64,000 nucleotides of DNA from Gavia stellata (GCF_030936135.1 NC_082597.1:44585095-44649094), one strand, 5' to 3'. Shown: positions 48,845 through 61,859, counted from the stretch's first letter. Notes: generated by a model not told the origin, from the letters alone. Numbers and translations: made by a program.

Positions 48845-51800
48845 CTATGAAAAATGAAACATGATGGTTATTTGCTGTTATACCCCAAGTAAAAGCAACA
48901 AGACTAGACAAGCATGGGGGATAAAAATCTTTATTCAGCTTAAGCATCTTGGTAGTTCTCCCCCTTCATATCAGCAGTTCAGAAAAATCTCACCTTTTAG
49001 CATGAGACAGTTAAGAGTTCTAAGATTTGGAGTTTTCATTCGCTTGGACTAGATGCACTAAAACTCAGTGGTGCATGTGACAAGCCTCTAACAAAAGCAT
49101 TTATAGTAGCATGAAGAAAGTAATGAAATGCTTCAAATTTCAGTGCAAAACAAAAAAATGTTAATTGCCAACAATTTAAAGAGGCTTGTCTATACTGCAC
49201 TTGGCACAGTTTCAAAAAAACATGCTGTGGCTAAGCATATCTACCACTGTGCTCTTGGATGATTTCATCCTGATCAGATACAGTGTGATTCACAGCTTGT
49301 TAGCTCATAGCATTAATCTTCCAACCACTTCCAAACTCATGTTGAAGCACACATCCCATAATTTGAGATCATATCCCTGAATAGCATAGTTCACACAAGA
49401 TCAGATCATTGAAAGAGATCACTGAAACACCAGGCTGCATACTCAAGCATACAAGTTAGGAGATGGCAAGTTAAGGTTGCCACAGGAGATGGGTGACACA
49501 CAAGCACAACAGCAGGAAGGCAGAAGCCAAGTGAGGTGAAAGTTGGACAGGATCAGACAGGAAAGGAGGACAAGTCAGTGCACAGAGGTTTATACTGGGA
49601 GAATATAACTTGTCAGAGAAACCAGAAGTAATCTCAGCAGCTCTCCATATCTACGTTCACACACGGATAACAAACCACTCATGGCTAAATTACGTGTATG
49701 GTTTCTAGCGGCAGGTTTACACAGGAGGTAACAGCCTATTCCTGCACAGCTGTTATTCAGTAACCTCAAGTGCAAGTGCATGCAAGAGGTCTAAGTCCAG
49801 CTAGTGACCTATGTAACAACTGCTACATAATTTTTCATTATGAAATTTCCTTGCCACTGGTTTTGTTTTCATTTATTCAAGCAAAATTATACTTTCAACC
49901 CCCCTACATTCAGAACATTATTATGGAACAGAAAGAACTGAGAAGTTTAAAAATGCAGGGTTAATTAACTGCATTACACTAGAGGCTTCATTTACACATC
50001 TCCTCTAAAAGATTCCTGTCCACACTCAGTTCACCAAACCTTCTCACAGAGTGAAACACGATGGTGCACTGAAGATGACTGAGGTTATAGGAGCTCTAGT
50101 TTATTTACCTGCAAATATCAAAGTCTGTGAAAGGAAGACGACAGGAGATTGTAAGAAGAAAAAAGGTGGTCTCTACAAGTAGAATAAGTAAAATATCATT
50201 CTGTTAACCTGGATTCCAACTCTGCTCCATGATGGAGCTTAGGGCAAGCCACCTAAACCGAGCTCTTCACAGACTCAGAGGTAAGCTTCCATTATAGTCA
50301 AGTGAGAGTTGTGCTCCGAACAGAAAGTTCTGTAAAATGCTGATTACTTTCAAAAATTGTGTCAAGGTATTTGAAATTGGGCAACACAAGTAATCATATG
50401 GCATTTTTCGAGTATTATCTGTGCTAAGTTTTCTAGGCTGTAAAAAACAACTGCTGTTGTCTGAGATACACATGCTAGGGGTCACATCCAGGTAACAGGC
50501 ACACGTACCATGCATTTGTGCGTGCACCTATAATATTAGGATAAACCTAGGGTTGTCCTATGACATGTATCTGCAAACAATGAAACAGCCATTTGTTCAG
50601 GCAAAGCAACTAACACCTTTCCTTCCTCCTTTTCATTCTGTTATGGACTTTATACCAAAGATCCTGGGTGGAAACACAACAGCCTTCATCTAGCCATGCA
50701 CAAGGAAGCAAGGGAGTCTGATTTTGTTCTTGTTAAATGGGTATCTCGACAAGTGGTGTTGTGTATACCGTCCAATGAAACCTCAAAGTAACTCCAGGAA
50801 TGTCACGGTCCTCTTTCAGCTTACTGACTAGGGAGCTGCTGCCCATGATGCTTAATTACATACAGGCAGACCCACAGAGTGGTGTATTTTCTGGTGAGCT
50901 ATTTTAACAAAAAAGCCGCTATTCAAATTTAGAGCTTTAACATAATCCAGTACCATTATATGTCTGCAAATCTCTGTAGATAGATTTTAATCCTGATTAA
51001 ACTAATAGGTAGAATAGGTATTAAGAAAACATTTTCTCTTTTGTTGTGAGTCTGTTAAAGAATAGGGGAAGACTGGTAGGAGACAAAAGCAGTTATGAGT
51101 CATAGGAGGTTGATAAGGAAGGGTAAGCTCAAGTAACCTAAAATACTTATGCTTCTCATCTATACTAATCCTCACATACTTTTAACCTAGCCAAAGACAT
51201 TTATACAATTTTCTTGAAGCAGTGCATTCCTATGGTACTCAAACTTCTCATGAGGTGAAACCACACACCTTTAATGTGCAGAAGCAGGAAAAAGAGCTTT
51301 GCAGTAAATTCAATAAAATTAGTTACATACTGTACTTAACACTTTGAATTCCAATTTGCTTCTCACTGAAATAGCAAAGTATCTCCCTGTGATGAGATTC
51401 CTGAATAAAATTACAAATGCACTATTTTGCCTATCTGTATTATATGACTAGCAAGTAACTTTGCAGTGCTGTCATTGAGCAAATAATTATTCAATAATCA
51501 CCTGACATATGTGGAGCCAACTCAGATCTGTACAGTAGTAATAATAGTATCTGTGTTTGCTGGAGGATTTAACAAGTTTTTACATGCAAAACAGATCTGC
51601 AAATTAGGATTACAAAAAGCTCATGAACCATTAAGGCACCTGTTCAGATTAATCAGGCACACTGCTATGGTTAAGATACCACCATAATGTCAAGCCTCCC
51701 TGCTGTGTTTCCACTGCTTTTCTTTTGCTAGCCAGGCTCCTCAAGCTCCACAGTGATCTGCTATTGAAAACTCCCCCTACAAATAGCAATGCTGAATGGT

Positions 51801-53477
51801 TTTCTGTGGATTAACACCCTGAACTGGCTTACCGTAGTTAAAGGAATGCCAGTGCTAGCAAAAAAAGATGGTATGGATGTGTGGCTGTGGACAGCAGTCA
51901 TTAGATCAGCTCAGCTGTGTTGGAAAAACACATTGTTAGCTGAAGCTGATGTAAGACAGGCTGCCCTAAAGGGACAGCTCTCCCTTCGCATGCAGCAGTA
52001 TGCTCCTGCTGCCTTCTGCATGTTAGTTTAGTGATTCAACAATGCTGGGGTGAGATGTATCAAGTGATATAACAAATAAATGGATTTGTTTTCAGCCAGG
52101 TCAGTGAGCTGACTTGACTTACTCAGCAAGGGTTAACACAAGGGAACGTTGAAGAATCCAGGGCCTGGACCAGGAACAACATTTCTATCCACACTCTATT
52201 GTTAGACCAACTCCAGGAAGACAAGAAGCCAAAGGATAAACCTTCTCTTTATTTCGTGCCTCTTAGTGGGGAAAACCTGAGATCGAACTCTGAGCAGAAT
52301 GAAAAAATGTACACTCGTTGCCTTGCTTCTAAGTGGGAAGGGGGGTAGGCGACAGGAAGCAGTTTAGCAAGAGTCGCTGTGCAGAAGGAAAATTTTTTTT
52401 TCACCTACAGATCTTAAAAGCTCACTGAAACCTCCACCCTATACTGTTGTTATGTAAGAGGAGGAAGAAAGGCATATAGATTTGGTGTGGAATGAAACCA
52501 CATTTTGTTCCGCACAGAAGTTTTGAACCTTCAGTGGGTTTTTGAAACAGCCCTGCAATAACACTAAGGACAACAAACTGGCATTTTTTTTTCCAAGATG
52601 AAACTCAAAACAGTTCATACCTTCTACAGAAGGAGATTGAACCAGATGACCTAGTAAGTACGAACCAATCTGACACACTAGACAGGTTTTTTTGTGTCTG
52701 TGTTTGTATAGTCCTTGCATGATAGGATTCTGGTCCACGACTGGAATGCCTACATATATAGCAATATAAATCAATAACCTTAACTCAGTGCTATTTTAAG
52801 GGTATTTTAAGCTGTCTAGATAAAAATAAGGATTGGCCAGAACCACACAGGAAGTTAATATGTGAAAATATTAATCAACTTGAAACTCCAATACATTTTT
52901 GAAAGGGAAGACTTTGGTCCCCTCTAAACACTAAAACACACAAATGTAAGAAACAAAGTTGCTAATGCAACTGTTCAGGAATGCACAGTACTGAAACCAC
53001 TTCTCAAACATTCTTTAGTTGAGACTAGATTCCTATCAATTCTATGCATTTCAATTATACTGCAGTAAGAAAGCTCAATTCTTAATTTCAATTTATTGGA
53101 AAACTAGAGGCAGATGTATCTACTTGAGCATTTACTCCAACATCAAAACAAGGGAGCGACTTCACTGTATCCTAGTGCGAATTCAAATCCTTTCAATTGT
53201 TGCCAAGGTTTTATCATGTCAAAGGTCTCCTGAATCATTGCCGATTTATCTTCCAGTAAGGGAGAACAAGCTTCAGTGCTAGGAAGGACAATACCACACT
53301 ATACCAACACATCTGAGACACCTGTAGTTGGTACACCGGACACCATGCTTTAGCCACACTTCCATATGCGAGCAGCAGCAAGTCAGTTTCTGACACACAA
53401 GTGTTAATAGTAAAATTCTACCCAAGCACAAACTGAATGTCAACACCTGCCTGGCTACACAAAGGAGAAGGAAGAAA
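48845..53477 (-). other. PPP1R12A intron before the last exon
   Basis: AT-rich. A possible CR1-like scrap (GGAGATTGAACCAGATGACC) lies at about 52,630-52,652. The known 31-base zipper-switch exon of MYPT1 was searched for here without a convincing hit. The plus-strand frame at 51,789-52,031 is not recognised. Confidence 0.6.
53092..53097 (-). terminator. PPP1R12A: Candidate poly(A) signal for the alternative last exon
   Basis: AATAAA on the minus strand 380 bases after the stop of the alternative exon, with a GU-rich stretch (ATGTTTGAGAAGTGGTTT) further down near 53,000. This would let the exon act as a composite terminal exon. Confidence 0.35.
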
Positions 53478-53612
53478 TTACAAGTCCACAGAGCGCAGTT
53501 GCCTACAGGACCCTGACAGCTTGGCAACCACTCGGGTCAAGGCCCTATTCTCAGTCACCAGTCGCTCATTTATGTGTCTCAAAGACTGAATCTGCTTTAT
53601 TTGTTGCAGGTT
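53478..53612 (-). CDS. PPP1R12A: Alternative PPP1R12A C-terminal exon with a second zipper
   Basis: On the minus strand, acceptor TTTGATTCCTGCAG opens a phase-0 frame of 44 codons ending in TAA, exactly the phase left by the EEELK exon at 55,305. It encodes [18 protein letters not shown], then [15 protein letters not shown], then a polar tail [11 protein letters not shown]. Against the normal last exon, residues 11-33 align with residues 5-27 without gaps, 13 of 23 identical (L..N.RL..EN.AL.RV..KLS), and the heptad leucines coincide (11, 18, 25, 32 versus 5, 12, 19, 26). Use of this exon would replace the PKG-docking tail by a related one. I infer an old duplication of the last exon and an alternative terminal exon. 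Whether it is expressed, or already annotated in other species, cannot be told from the sequence. Confidence 0.8.
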   Translation of the reverse strand, partial: NLQQIKQIQSLRHINERLVTENRALTRVVAKLSGSCRQLRSVDL

Positions 53613-55304
53613 CTGCAGGAATCAAAGAAATAGGAGTGAAAAGAAGAAAAAAAACATGTATATTATGTTTAAAAGAACTAGAGATGAGCAGAATTGAAAG
53701 AAAACTTAGAAGAGGCAGTCCTGTTTAAAGTAGGTAAGTCGCTGTGAAAGGAAAGCATCAAACAAGTGACACATTCTTGAAAAGCAATCTAAGAACCAGC
53801 AGTGATTAGTCACAGCTTTCCAAAACAGTTCAGGATACATTAACAATGAGAGCTATTCCTGGAATCCTTTACTTAACATCCTAATTGCACAAACTAAAGC
53901 TCCTATTCAAAAGTCTGTAAATAATGACACATATAACATGTACTTTTACACAGAAGTGCAACAAATTATATGAAAAGTATTTCATCTTTAATTCAAAACT
54001 TTCACATACTGCTTACTGAATTTAAGCTTTTGAAAAAAGGCAATATATTTGCATTCTCTATTTTTCTCAGAAGCCCAACCTTCCCTAACAGGAATTTACA
54101 GGTTGATGATAGAAGCTCACATTCTGTCTTCCACTCTTAGACAATTATTTTCCTATACCATAGTTTGCTGTCTACATATTTCACTTCTGAAGACCCCTCG
54201 AGGAACCACAGACATTGTGTCCTCCCTTACAGCAAACTATCTTGGCCTGAATCCAAGGGAGCTAGAGGCATTGTGGTTGCCTTGTGCCTACATTTGCCTG
54301 TCAGCTTCCATTATTTCAACAAAACTTCATGCACATATTTTAATAAGTTTTTAGAAGTTAATGCTGTTTCCAAGCACCAGAGGGAGCTCAAAAATGAGCT
54401 TGAAAGGAAACTTTTTATTAATCAATGACAAATATCAAATGTCAAAACAGTGGTACTTCTTTAAAATTTTGGAGTGCAAAAATGTTTTCTATTTCGTCAT
54501 GTTCCACTAGTCTTCTAGCCATACTTTAATTCTATCAGTTTGGTTGACCCTCTCCAATATTATATCCAAGGACATAATACAAAACAAACCTGCCAAATTT
54601 CTCACCCTTCTTAATCGTACCAGAAGACTTAACACTGATAAACCAGGAAATGAGAAAAGTCATACCATGACTGGTTTAAAAAAAAAAAAAAAGGCCTGAA
54701 ATGTATTAAAAAAGTATTTTCCTTCTGGGATTCAGTTTATACGTAGTTGAAATAAATGGAAATCAGTGCATGTCAACGTCTGAAATCTATCCACTGATTT
54801 TTATTAACTAAAAACTCATTATTATTCACTCCATACAAATGAAAGTTTTGATATCGGTAACATGCTGTCTAATACATAATTTAAAGAGCTTGAGATAAAG
54901 GTTGAAGCAACATTTAATGCTTAAATATCTACGGAATTATATGCTACCATTATTTTTAAGTTAATAAAATACAGAGTATCACATCAAAAACATAGATTGC
55001 AATTCCACCTTGATTAGATTAAGATATGTTTCACACCAACCATCTTTGAATGTTTCTTGTTAGCCAATATGTTTATGGAAGCGTAAGTCTCAGTGCCTTC
55101 TTACAAGTCCTACAGGTATGACTGTTTATGCTGGCATAACAGCTTTGCCACAAGCTGTATGACATGAGAGATTTTGAAATGCAGCTATAGCTTCGTTATT
55201 TTCTAATGGAATTATAGAGGCCAGTAATACTGCCAGACTACATTTTGCCCTGACATAGTCATACACTTTATTATTAATAGTTTAATGTGTAATAGTTTAC
55301 TTAC
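53613..55304 (-). other. PPP1R12A intron between the EEELK exon and the alternative last exon
   Basis: AT-rich. It contains one acceptor/donor pair exactly 31 bases apart at 54,231-54,261, a weak candidate for the known zipper-switch exon (see findings). Confidence 0.6.
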
Positions 55305-55355
55305 TTTCAGTTCCTCTTCCATTTCAGATATCCTTCTTTCTAGAGCTCTTCTTTC
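55305..55355 (-). CDS. PPP1R12A: PPP1R12A coding exon, coiled coil ERRALERRISEMEEELK
   Basis: A 51-base exon of 17 whole codons between acceptor TCTGATTTAG and donor GTAAGT. It encodes ERRALERRISEMEEELK, identical to the mammalian MYPT1 sequence as I know it. It is part of the C-terminal coiled coil that precedes the zipper. Both borders are phase 0, so either last exon (48,844 or 53,612) can follow it in frame. It is therefore the branch point of C-terminal splicing. Confidence 0.97.
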
Positions 55356-58300
55356 CTAAATCAGAAGATGTGTGTTAACACTGAACAATACAATTTTTTA
55401 AAAATTACTGCTTGTAAATACTGTGGTAACAGTGAAAAACTTCAAGTTTCAAAGATCATACAACCAAAAGCATAGTGTGGACAGGAAACTCGTGATGGCA
55501 GTGATACACAGAAATTTTGTCAATATGGAATTTGAATACCTGAGGAGGAAGAGATATAGAAATGTACATCAAGTCCTACAAAATATACCCCTTCCTTTAC
55601 TCAAATTTAGACAGGTTGTAAGTACCACTTGTTTGGATTTATTTTTCATGAACTAGGCTTCCTTAATAGTTTAATATACAAGAAATGCAGAAAATTATCA
55701 GAAACAAACAAGAATATTAAAAGAAACAAGCACAAAATCGTAAGCTTTCTTTGACAAGCAAACGTAGCTGAAACATCCATCTCAGCTCAGTGGGATCTGT
55801 CCACACTATAAACCGCAACGTAGTGTAGATACACCCAACTTTACATTAAAGGAGTTCAGCTGAGTACCAAAGAAATCTAGCTACGTAAGACCACCTGCTT
55901 CTTGAGTAAATGTTTCCTTAATATTTTCTGCATTTCTAGTATAGTTTTTTTTTTTTTTTTTTTTTACCTGAGAAGCAGGAGAAATTGTGCTTTGCAAAGA
56001 ACTTTAGGTTGTTTTGATTACACTGATTACAGCACCCAAGCTAGCTTATTGAAAGTTAGCTTAGGGTTTTCTATAGTATGCTGCAGTCTGCACTGCAGAC
56101 ACACTCCCACATTTCTAAATGACATTATTTTGTTTAAACCTAATTTTCAACACATCTGACAGGTGAATAGCTAATGCAATAGACCTCAGGGGTTTATAGC
56201 TTGATTGCTTGCTTTCCTGTGTCAGACAATGCAGTGTGCCTCATTTAAAAGCAGCTGCGGTTATCAGTACTCTACATTCAGATTTTTCCAAAGTGTGAAA
56301 GGCAAAAGCAACAGATTATTGCAAAGTGGACATATGCATCTGCATACAACGGTGTTATGCAAACAGCAAGCAGCATTGACTGAGGTGTGTAAAACTTTGG
56401 TTAGATCATACCGCCCAGTAGATACTGACTCTTGCCGGTCACCTTTCAGATATAAATCAGTTGAATTCAGTTTAATCATGGTGCAGTTATACCCCAACAT
56501 TTTCCCATTTTAGCAAACAATTTTAAAGGTTTATCAAAGTAATAGATCACTGCAGTTGTTAGTACTTAATGTACTTAAGTCCTTCGAGTTAAGACTTTTC
56601 CCATAACGATACTGACTGATAGTAATGGGCATCGTAAGTACCAGTGAGTTAACTGCAGTAAGCAAGTGACTAACAAAAACCCCACACCATCTTACGTTGC
56701 TTAGAATTGTATCAGTTACCTACTAGCTTTGTAGAATAACATACATTATCAGTGCTCTTATATTAAGCAATATTTGTCAGTTCCTGGAATTACTGATCAA
56801 ATAAATCTCAAAATTTCAGATGGTTAAAAATTGTTAGTCCTTTTGATGCATTTGCTTAACTAGCACGTTGAGCTTGTCTAAGAACAACTATTAGCAATAA
56901 AAGCCACATTATATAAAAGAAACATATAAATGGACTGGCCTAGATATAAGATTAATTATGAAAAAGTATTGTTCTGATTAGATGAAGCTATGCTTTTCTT
57001 TTTCCTTAACTGCATATTCTTTTACGAACTGGCTTGAGGAATGCCAACACAGTAACACATTGCAGTTTTACTGGGAAGATTTGCCAGTATTATTTGATTA
57101 GTCCCTGGACTCAAAGAAAGGGTTTGAAATTTATGCCTTCTAAAATTTTATGAGATACTTCAACAACTCTATAAGGTATGCCAAGGAACATTTGTAACCC
57201 TCAAAATGAAAAAAATATGTGCTAGTCTCTCAGCTTATAAAATACAATAGCTCATTTGTATTTATCAAAGCAACTAGGAACCACAGCCTTGGTGCAGTGA
57301 GACTGAGGTACGGGCATATACATAGGCGAAAAATTGACTCCAGAGTTATAAAATTATTAAGAAGTAAAACCAGATGTATATACCTACATATATTTGTAAA
57401 TTCAGTAGTAACAAAAAATATACCTCTCCACAACCCAAATTCCCAGGCGATTAATTCTAAATTTGGGAGGAAATGGTTAAACGTACCTACAATTCTGAAT
57501 TCTGATTCAGACTGAAACCCTGCAGTTTGAGTTTTATTATCACATCATAAGAAATTCTGCAAAGGACTTTTAGCGTACTTTTCAGAGTGACAGGTCGTTA
57601 GTGAAACCCTTATTTTTGCCTATGTATTGCTAGGAGCTTGCATCTGTGATCCGATCTGTACCCCCATCCCCATGGAAATAGCCCCTTTCTGGTAAACAGT
57701 TCTCAAATGAACAATATTGACAATGCATCACCAAATCACATCATGGAAACTCACTTCTGAAGGCTGAGTTCAAATAAAATTCAAAGCCAGTATTTTCTGA
57801 ATTTTATTACTGTGCAATTCTAGGTTTAACAGATGTTCCCATCTTCTTTACTGAAAAGGTATGTTTCAGCTTGAAAATGTCATAGTTCAAAAATGCCTTC
57901 AGGTTTTTCTCTGACAGCCTTTTATTTCTTCCAATTTATTCTCACCACTTTACTTTTCCCCTCCCCTTTTCTTTATGTAATTTATATAAAAATCTTCAGT
58001 TTTATATTTTATTTTAGTGAAGTCATATACTCGGAAAAGTATACTTAGAAAAGCTCTACAATTTGTTTCTACTTTTTACATTTATACTGTTACATGACAC
58101 ATTAAAAAGGTGTCTTTAAAATTATTCTTAAAGATCCACAATTTGAACTGAATGTGGTAAGCTTATTTCAAGAGATCAGCTGTTGATGACTAGCAGCTGA
58201 GAATCCTGCTTCAGTCACTTTCAAAGTCAAAGTAACTCCAGATTTTAACAAGGGACATACAATCACAAATAAATTCCTGTTTTAAATTCTTGTCTGAAAA

Positions 58301-59965
58301 GAAGTTTAAAATTATAAAATACAAGGAACATCTAAATCTTGCATAAATCATGTTTCAGCCATACAGCATTATCTCTAACTTTTTTTTTTTACCTGTTAGC
58401 TTTAGTACTAATACATTTAGGAAGAGTAACATTTCTGAAAGACATTTTGCTGCTGGGCTAAATGTCTTTACAAAAAAAAAAGCTGCAAAAATTTCTTTTA
58501 TAGCCAATTGTTTTAATGCAATGACCTATTTTGGGAAAAAACAAAGCAGTAATTTAAAACTAAAATAATGTCTGGCTATGCAGTACTGAATGCTCTGCAG
58601 TATGGAACCCATATAGTAATGGATGCAGCTAAATCTACGAAATAATTGAATGTCCACTTGTGTGGCCATGATAGCAAGCAAGGAACCAATTAAAGCTGCT
58701 GATGAAACTTTTCTACTGATGAAATCACTGTTTACAGCAGGATGCCAAAAAATCAAGGAGAAATAGGTGCTAAAAGGCCACTGCAATTATCTGGAGAGAT
58801 TATGATGATAAAGATAATGGAACTTCAGGAAGTGCCTGAGAGCATTTCTACATCTCCATGTGCTCCTATAAAATCTACCAAGTGTTTGTTTATACACCAG
58901 ACAGGTTTGTAGAACTAAACTGTTTTCTAAACCTCATATACTGGGAAAAAAAACATAAAAGGCTAGTGAATGTGAAGTTTAGCAGGGATAAATAAATGTA
59001 TACCATATCACTTATTACTGTCAAAGTCCATTTAGTTTTCTTCCCATTTAAGTGTCTAATGTGTCACTCCAGGATCAGGGGAGGAGACAGGAACATGTGG
59101 ACAGGATCATGAAGGAAGCCAGGACCACAACAAAACCAACACAGTTTGCTTTACACTGTTGTGGTGTTACAGAACATCTCGGTTTGGAGAGTTTTCTTGG
59201 TTACGATTTTCAGTAACAGTGGAACTAAACTTTTACAGGGATGATTTTAAACTAGCATGAAACTACAGCCTAAAATTATCATGTGTCCAACTTCTGAAAT
59301 AATTCCTGTAGTCTATCTCATATATGGATTTATTACATGACTTCTTTCCCATGCAATTTAGGGTTGTCTCTGACCCTGATGCCCCTCTTCCCACACTGCT
59401 TACTCATTCTTCCTCCCCTGCCCCAGTATCATATTCCCTCTGGAAAAAGTTACAGTACAAGTAAAGAGTCAGGTTATGATTAATTTTATGTCATTAGCAG
59501 GTTTTTAAGGTCTCATGTCCATGAGATAGAAGCAGCTACTTCATTATCAACAATAATTGGTAAAACAACACACATGCCTCTGGAAAGCTCTGAGGAAATT
59601 AAAGTCTCTGAATGTTGGAAATTCATTAGAAGATGAAACACACTGAACCTGCCTAACCCTCCGGAGTGCCAAAGTTGTTTTGGATGAGGTGGAACAAGCG
59701 GCAGATCCCTGGAGGGCAGTGGGGTTTACAACCTGGTCATCACAAACCAACAGGCAACCTGAAGGCAATTCTTAAGAGTAATTCCATCTCGCAGTATTTC
59801 ACATTCACTGCCACTTTGAAACCTAAAATCCCTAAATCTTCTCAAAAATGCAAGTTATAAGAAAGGCTTCTGTTCCCACTAAAGTATATTCAAGCCAGGG
59901 GTTGCAAAACAAACTAAAACAAAGCCTGAATTGGAGTACCCAAGAGATCTTTGGCAGAAACTCAC
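55356..59965 (-). other. PPP1R12A intron
   Basis: About 4.6 kb, AT-rich, with a run of 21 T (plus strand) at 55,945-55,965. The plus-strand frames here are unrecognised chance frames. Confidence 0.8.
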
Positions 59966-60013
59966 CCTTTTCTCCATTTCCAAGAGTGATCTGTCAGCAA
60001 ATCTTTCTTGTCT
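59966..60013 (-). CDS. PPP1R12A: PPP1R12A coding exon RQERFADRSLLEMEKR
   Basis: A 48-base exon of 16 codons between acceptor GTGTTTCAG and donor GTGAGT, phase 0 at both ends. The encoded RQERFADRSLLEMEKR matches the mammalian MYPT1 C-terminal coiled-coil segment and sits between the LYEQ exon and the ERRALERR exon as expected. Confidence 0.97.
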
Positions 60014-60919
60014 CTGAAACACAAAATTAATATAGACATTGGTACTTGTTCTTAAACAACATAAAACTGAGGAAAAACAATTAAACTGGACATTTTAGTA
60101 TTCTGTCTGAAGTATGTCTTCAAAAGCATTTTAAAGTGTGTTCAGGGAAGCAACACTGAAATAAAGAATAAAGAAGAATGAACTGGATTTATCACGCACT
60201 TCCTCTGTGACCATCCCTAAGTAATTTAATCACTACGTAGCCTTCGGCAAATAGGAGTAATACAGTATTTCTATCTAAAAGCATTACAAAACAAACATCT
60301 TTTTAATGTACTTCACTGATATTTATGGCATACACATGGAAGACACTTAAGTACCTACACAGGTAAATTGTGGCAAATGTGATCTGAGAATAGGAAACAC
60401 TCTTTCTACAGCAATTTAAGAAAAATTTAACTTGTGTACATATTTGGTATTACTGTATGCAGCAATGTTATCTGACAGCAGTTATCTGTAACTGGAGTGC
60501 ACTATTTGCTCTTCAGTTCAAAGATAAAGCTATCTAACCAGCCAGGAAGAACTGGCAGGTTATGCCAATCTGCCAGCAGGTTTATGAATTAATCAATCAA
60601 TCCCAACTGACAGTTTGAATATAAACTTAACAGTGTAGAAAGTGTTTATCCCTACCCTGCAAAGAAGTTACAGATACATGCTGGCAAGAATGACTACTAC
60701 TTAAATAGGTAGAAGGCAGTCTCACACATTTTGTTCACAGCAGAAGACCAGAATCCTGCGCTCTTTTCTCTTTAGAAACAGAGAGGTGCTCTTCTTCACT
60801 CCCATCTTTGGATAAGAAACAAAGCTGATGCCGAGTAAAGAGCAGCCCATACCCTGGGGCGCTGCTAGTTTGCTATCTGCCTTGTCAGCTAAGTATAGGC
60901 TTTTCTGTTTTATACAAAC
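60014..60919 (-). other. PPP1R12A intron
   Basis: About 0.9 kb, AT-rich. The minus-strand frame 60,722-60,964 is the next exon read through its donor into this intron. Confidence 0.85.
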
Positions 60920-61024
60920 CTGAGTGGTCTTCTCCAGCTGTAGCTTAAGATCTGTAAGTTCCATGTTGGTATCATGTAACTGTGCTTTCAGTTTTTCATT
61001 TTCAGCTAGAATCTGTTCATAAAG
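60920..61024 (-). CDS. PPP1R12A: PPP1R12A coding exon LYEQILAENEKLKAQLHD...
   Basis: A 105-base exon of 35 codons between acceptor TTTTCTCTTAG and donor GTTTGT, phase 0 at both ends. It encodes LYEQILAENEKLKAQLHD followed by TNMELTDLKLQLEKTTQ, nearly identical to mammalian MYPT1. This is the start of the C-terminal coiled coil of the PKG-interacting region. The donor is GTTTGT, weaker than the other donors in this gene. Confidence 0.97.
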
Positions 61025-61717
61025 CTAAGAGAAAATATTCATTTAAAAAAACCCCAAATAATAATTCAGTGAGATTAGCTGAAGAATTTAAAAAACATGG
61101 TTGAGCTACATGTGAAATGAACAAATACATTAATGGTCTAAGAAGTAAAAATCAGTTATAGATTTTAAAGATGTTTAGAATTAGCAAGCACTTTAAAGAA
61201 CTGTTACCAAATATTTCTAGAAACAAGCAACTTTGCATAGGGAGCACATAACTTACCTTACACATATTAAAAAAATACTTGCCACTTTTTTTGCTTCAGA
61301 CTTCACAGATTACGCACCACAGTAAACTTTTCGATAAACTCCTCCTCTATTTTAAAGCAAGATCTAAACAAATTTTTACATCATATGTATGTAAGCTAGC
61401 AAACGTATAAAATAAAAGGCTTCACATATGTATAAAACAGTTTTAATGATACAATCAACTAAAAAAATAATATAATAGTATTTGTCATTAACAACGGATC
61501 TTGGCTCGTCTAGATTTCTCCCTTGTGTTGAAAAGTGCAAAAGCCAGAAGCTGTTTTGTAATGTGCATTTTCCCCCACTGTAATGGTTGCTCTGCTCCTC
61601 CACTCAGCTGAGTTGCTTTAAGCAGCATTTGTGATGCAATCTGAGATTATTTCCAGACAATTTATGAAAAACAGTAATAAAGTTCTATTTTCAAACCAAA
61701 ATTGTTGGATCAGATAC
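61025..61717 (-). other. PPP1R12A intron
   Basis: About 0.7 kb, AT-rich, nothing recognised. Confidence 0.85.
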
Positions 61718-61859
61718 CTTCTTAAAATCAGTGCTATCTTCTTTTTCTAGTCTACTGCAGTACGGTTTTCGATCTTCAAGGTAACTCTGTGACCCCGATC
61801 GCCCCTGCGCTGAATCGTAACGATCACCTGAAGACATGCTGAGGGACCCCGTATCATAT
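61718..61859 (-). CDS. PPP1R12A: PPP1R12A coding exon RYDTGS...GDRYDS...STDFKK
   Basis: A 142-base exon between acceptor CTTTTTACAG and donor GTATCT. It completes a split Arg codon (AG|A) and then encodes 47 residues, including YDTGSLSMSSGDRYDSAQGR, SGSQSYLEDRKPYCSRLEK and EDSTDFKK. The mammalian order SRYE..GDRYDS..SYLEERKPY..DSTDFKK is kept. It has a few extra Ser/Met residues before GDRYDS compared with human. This Ser-rich linker lies between the central regulatory part of MYPT1 and the C-terminal coiled coil. Confidence 0.96.

Noticed and set aside
51505..51530. A 26-base segment with borders TACTGTACAG and CAG|GTGATT in the last PPP1R12A intron, considered for the zipper-switch exon
   Set aside because: The known exon is 31 bases, and in phase this one would stop after a single codon.
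52630..52659. A 30-base acceptor/donor pair on the minus strand, also considered for the zipper-switch exon
   Set aside because: Wrong length by one base, and it overlaps a string resembling a CR1 tail (GGAGATTGAACCAGATGACC).
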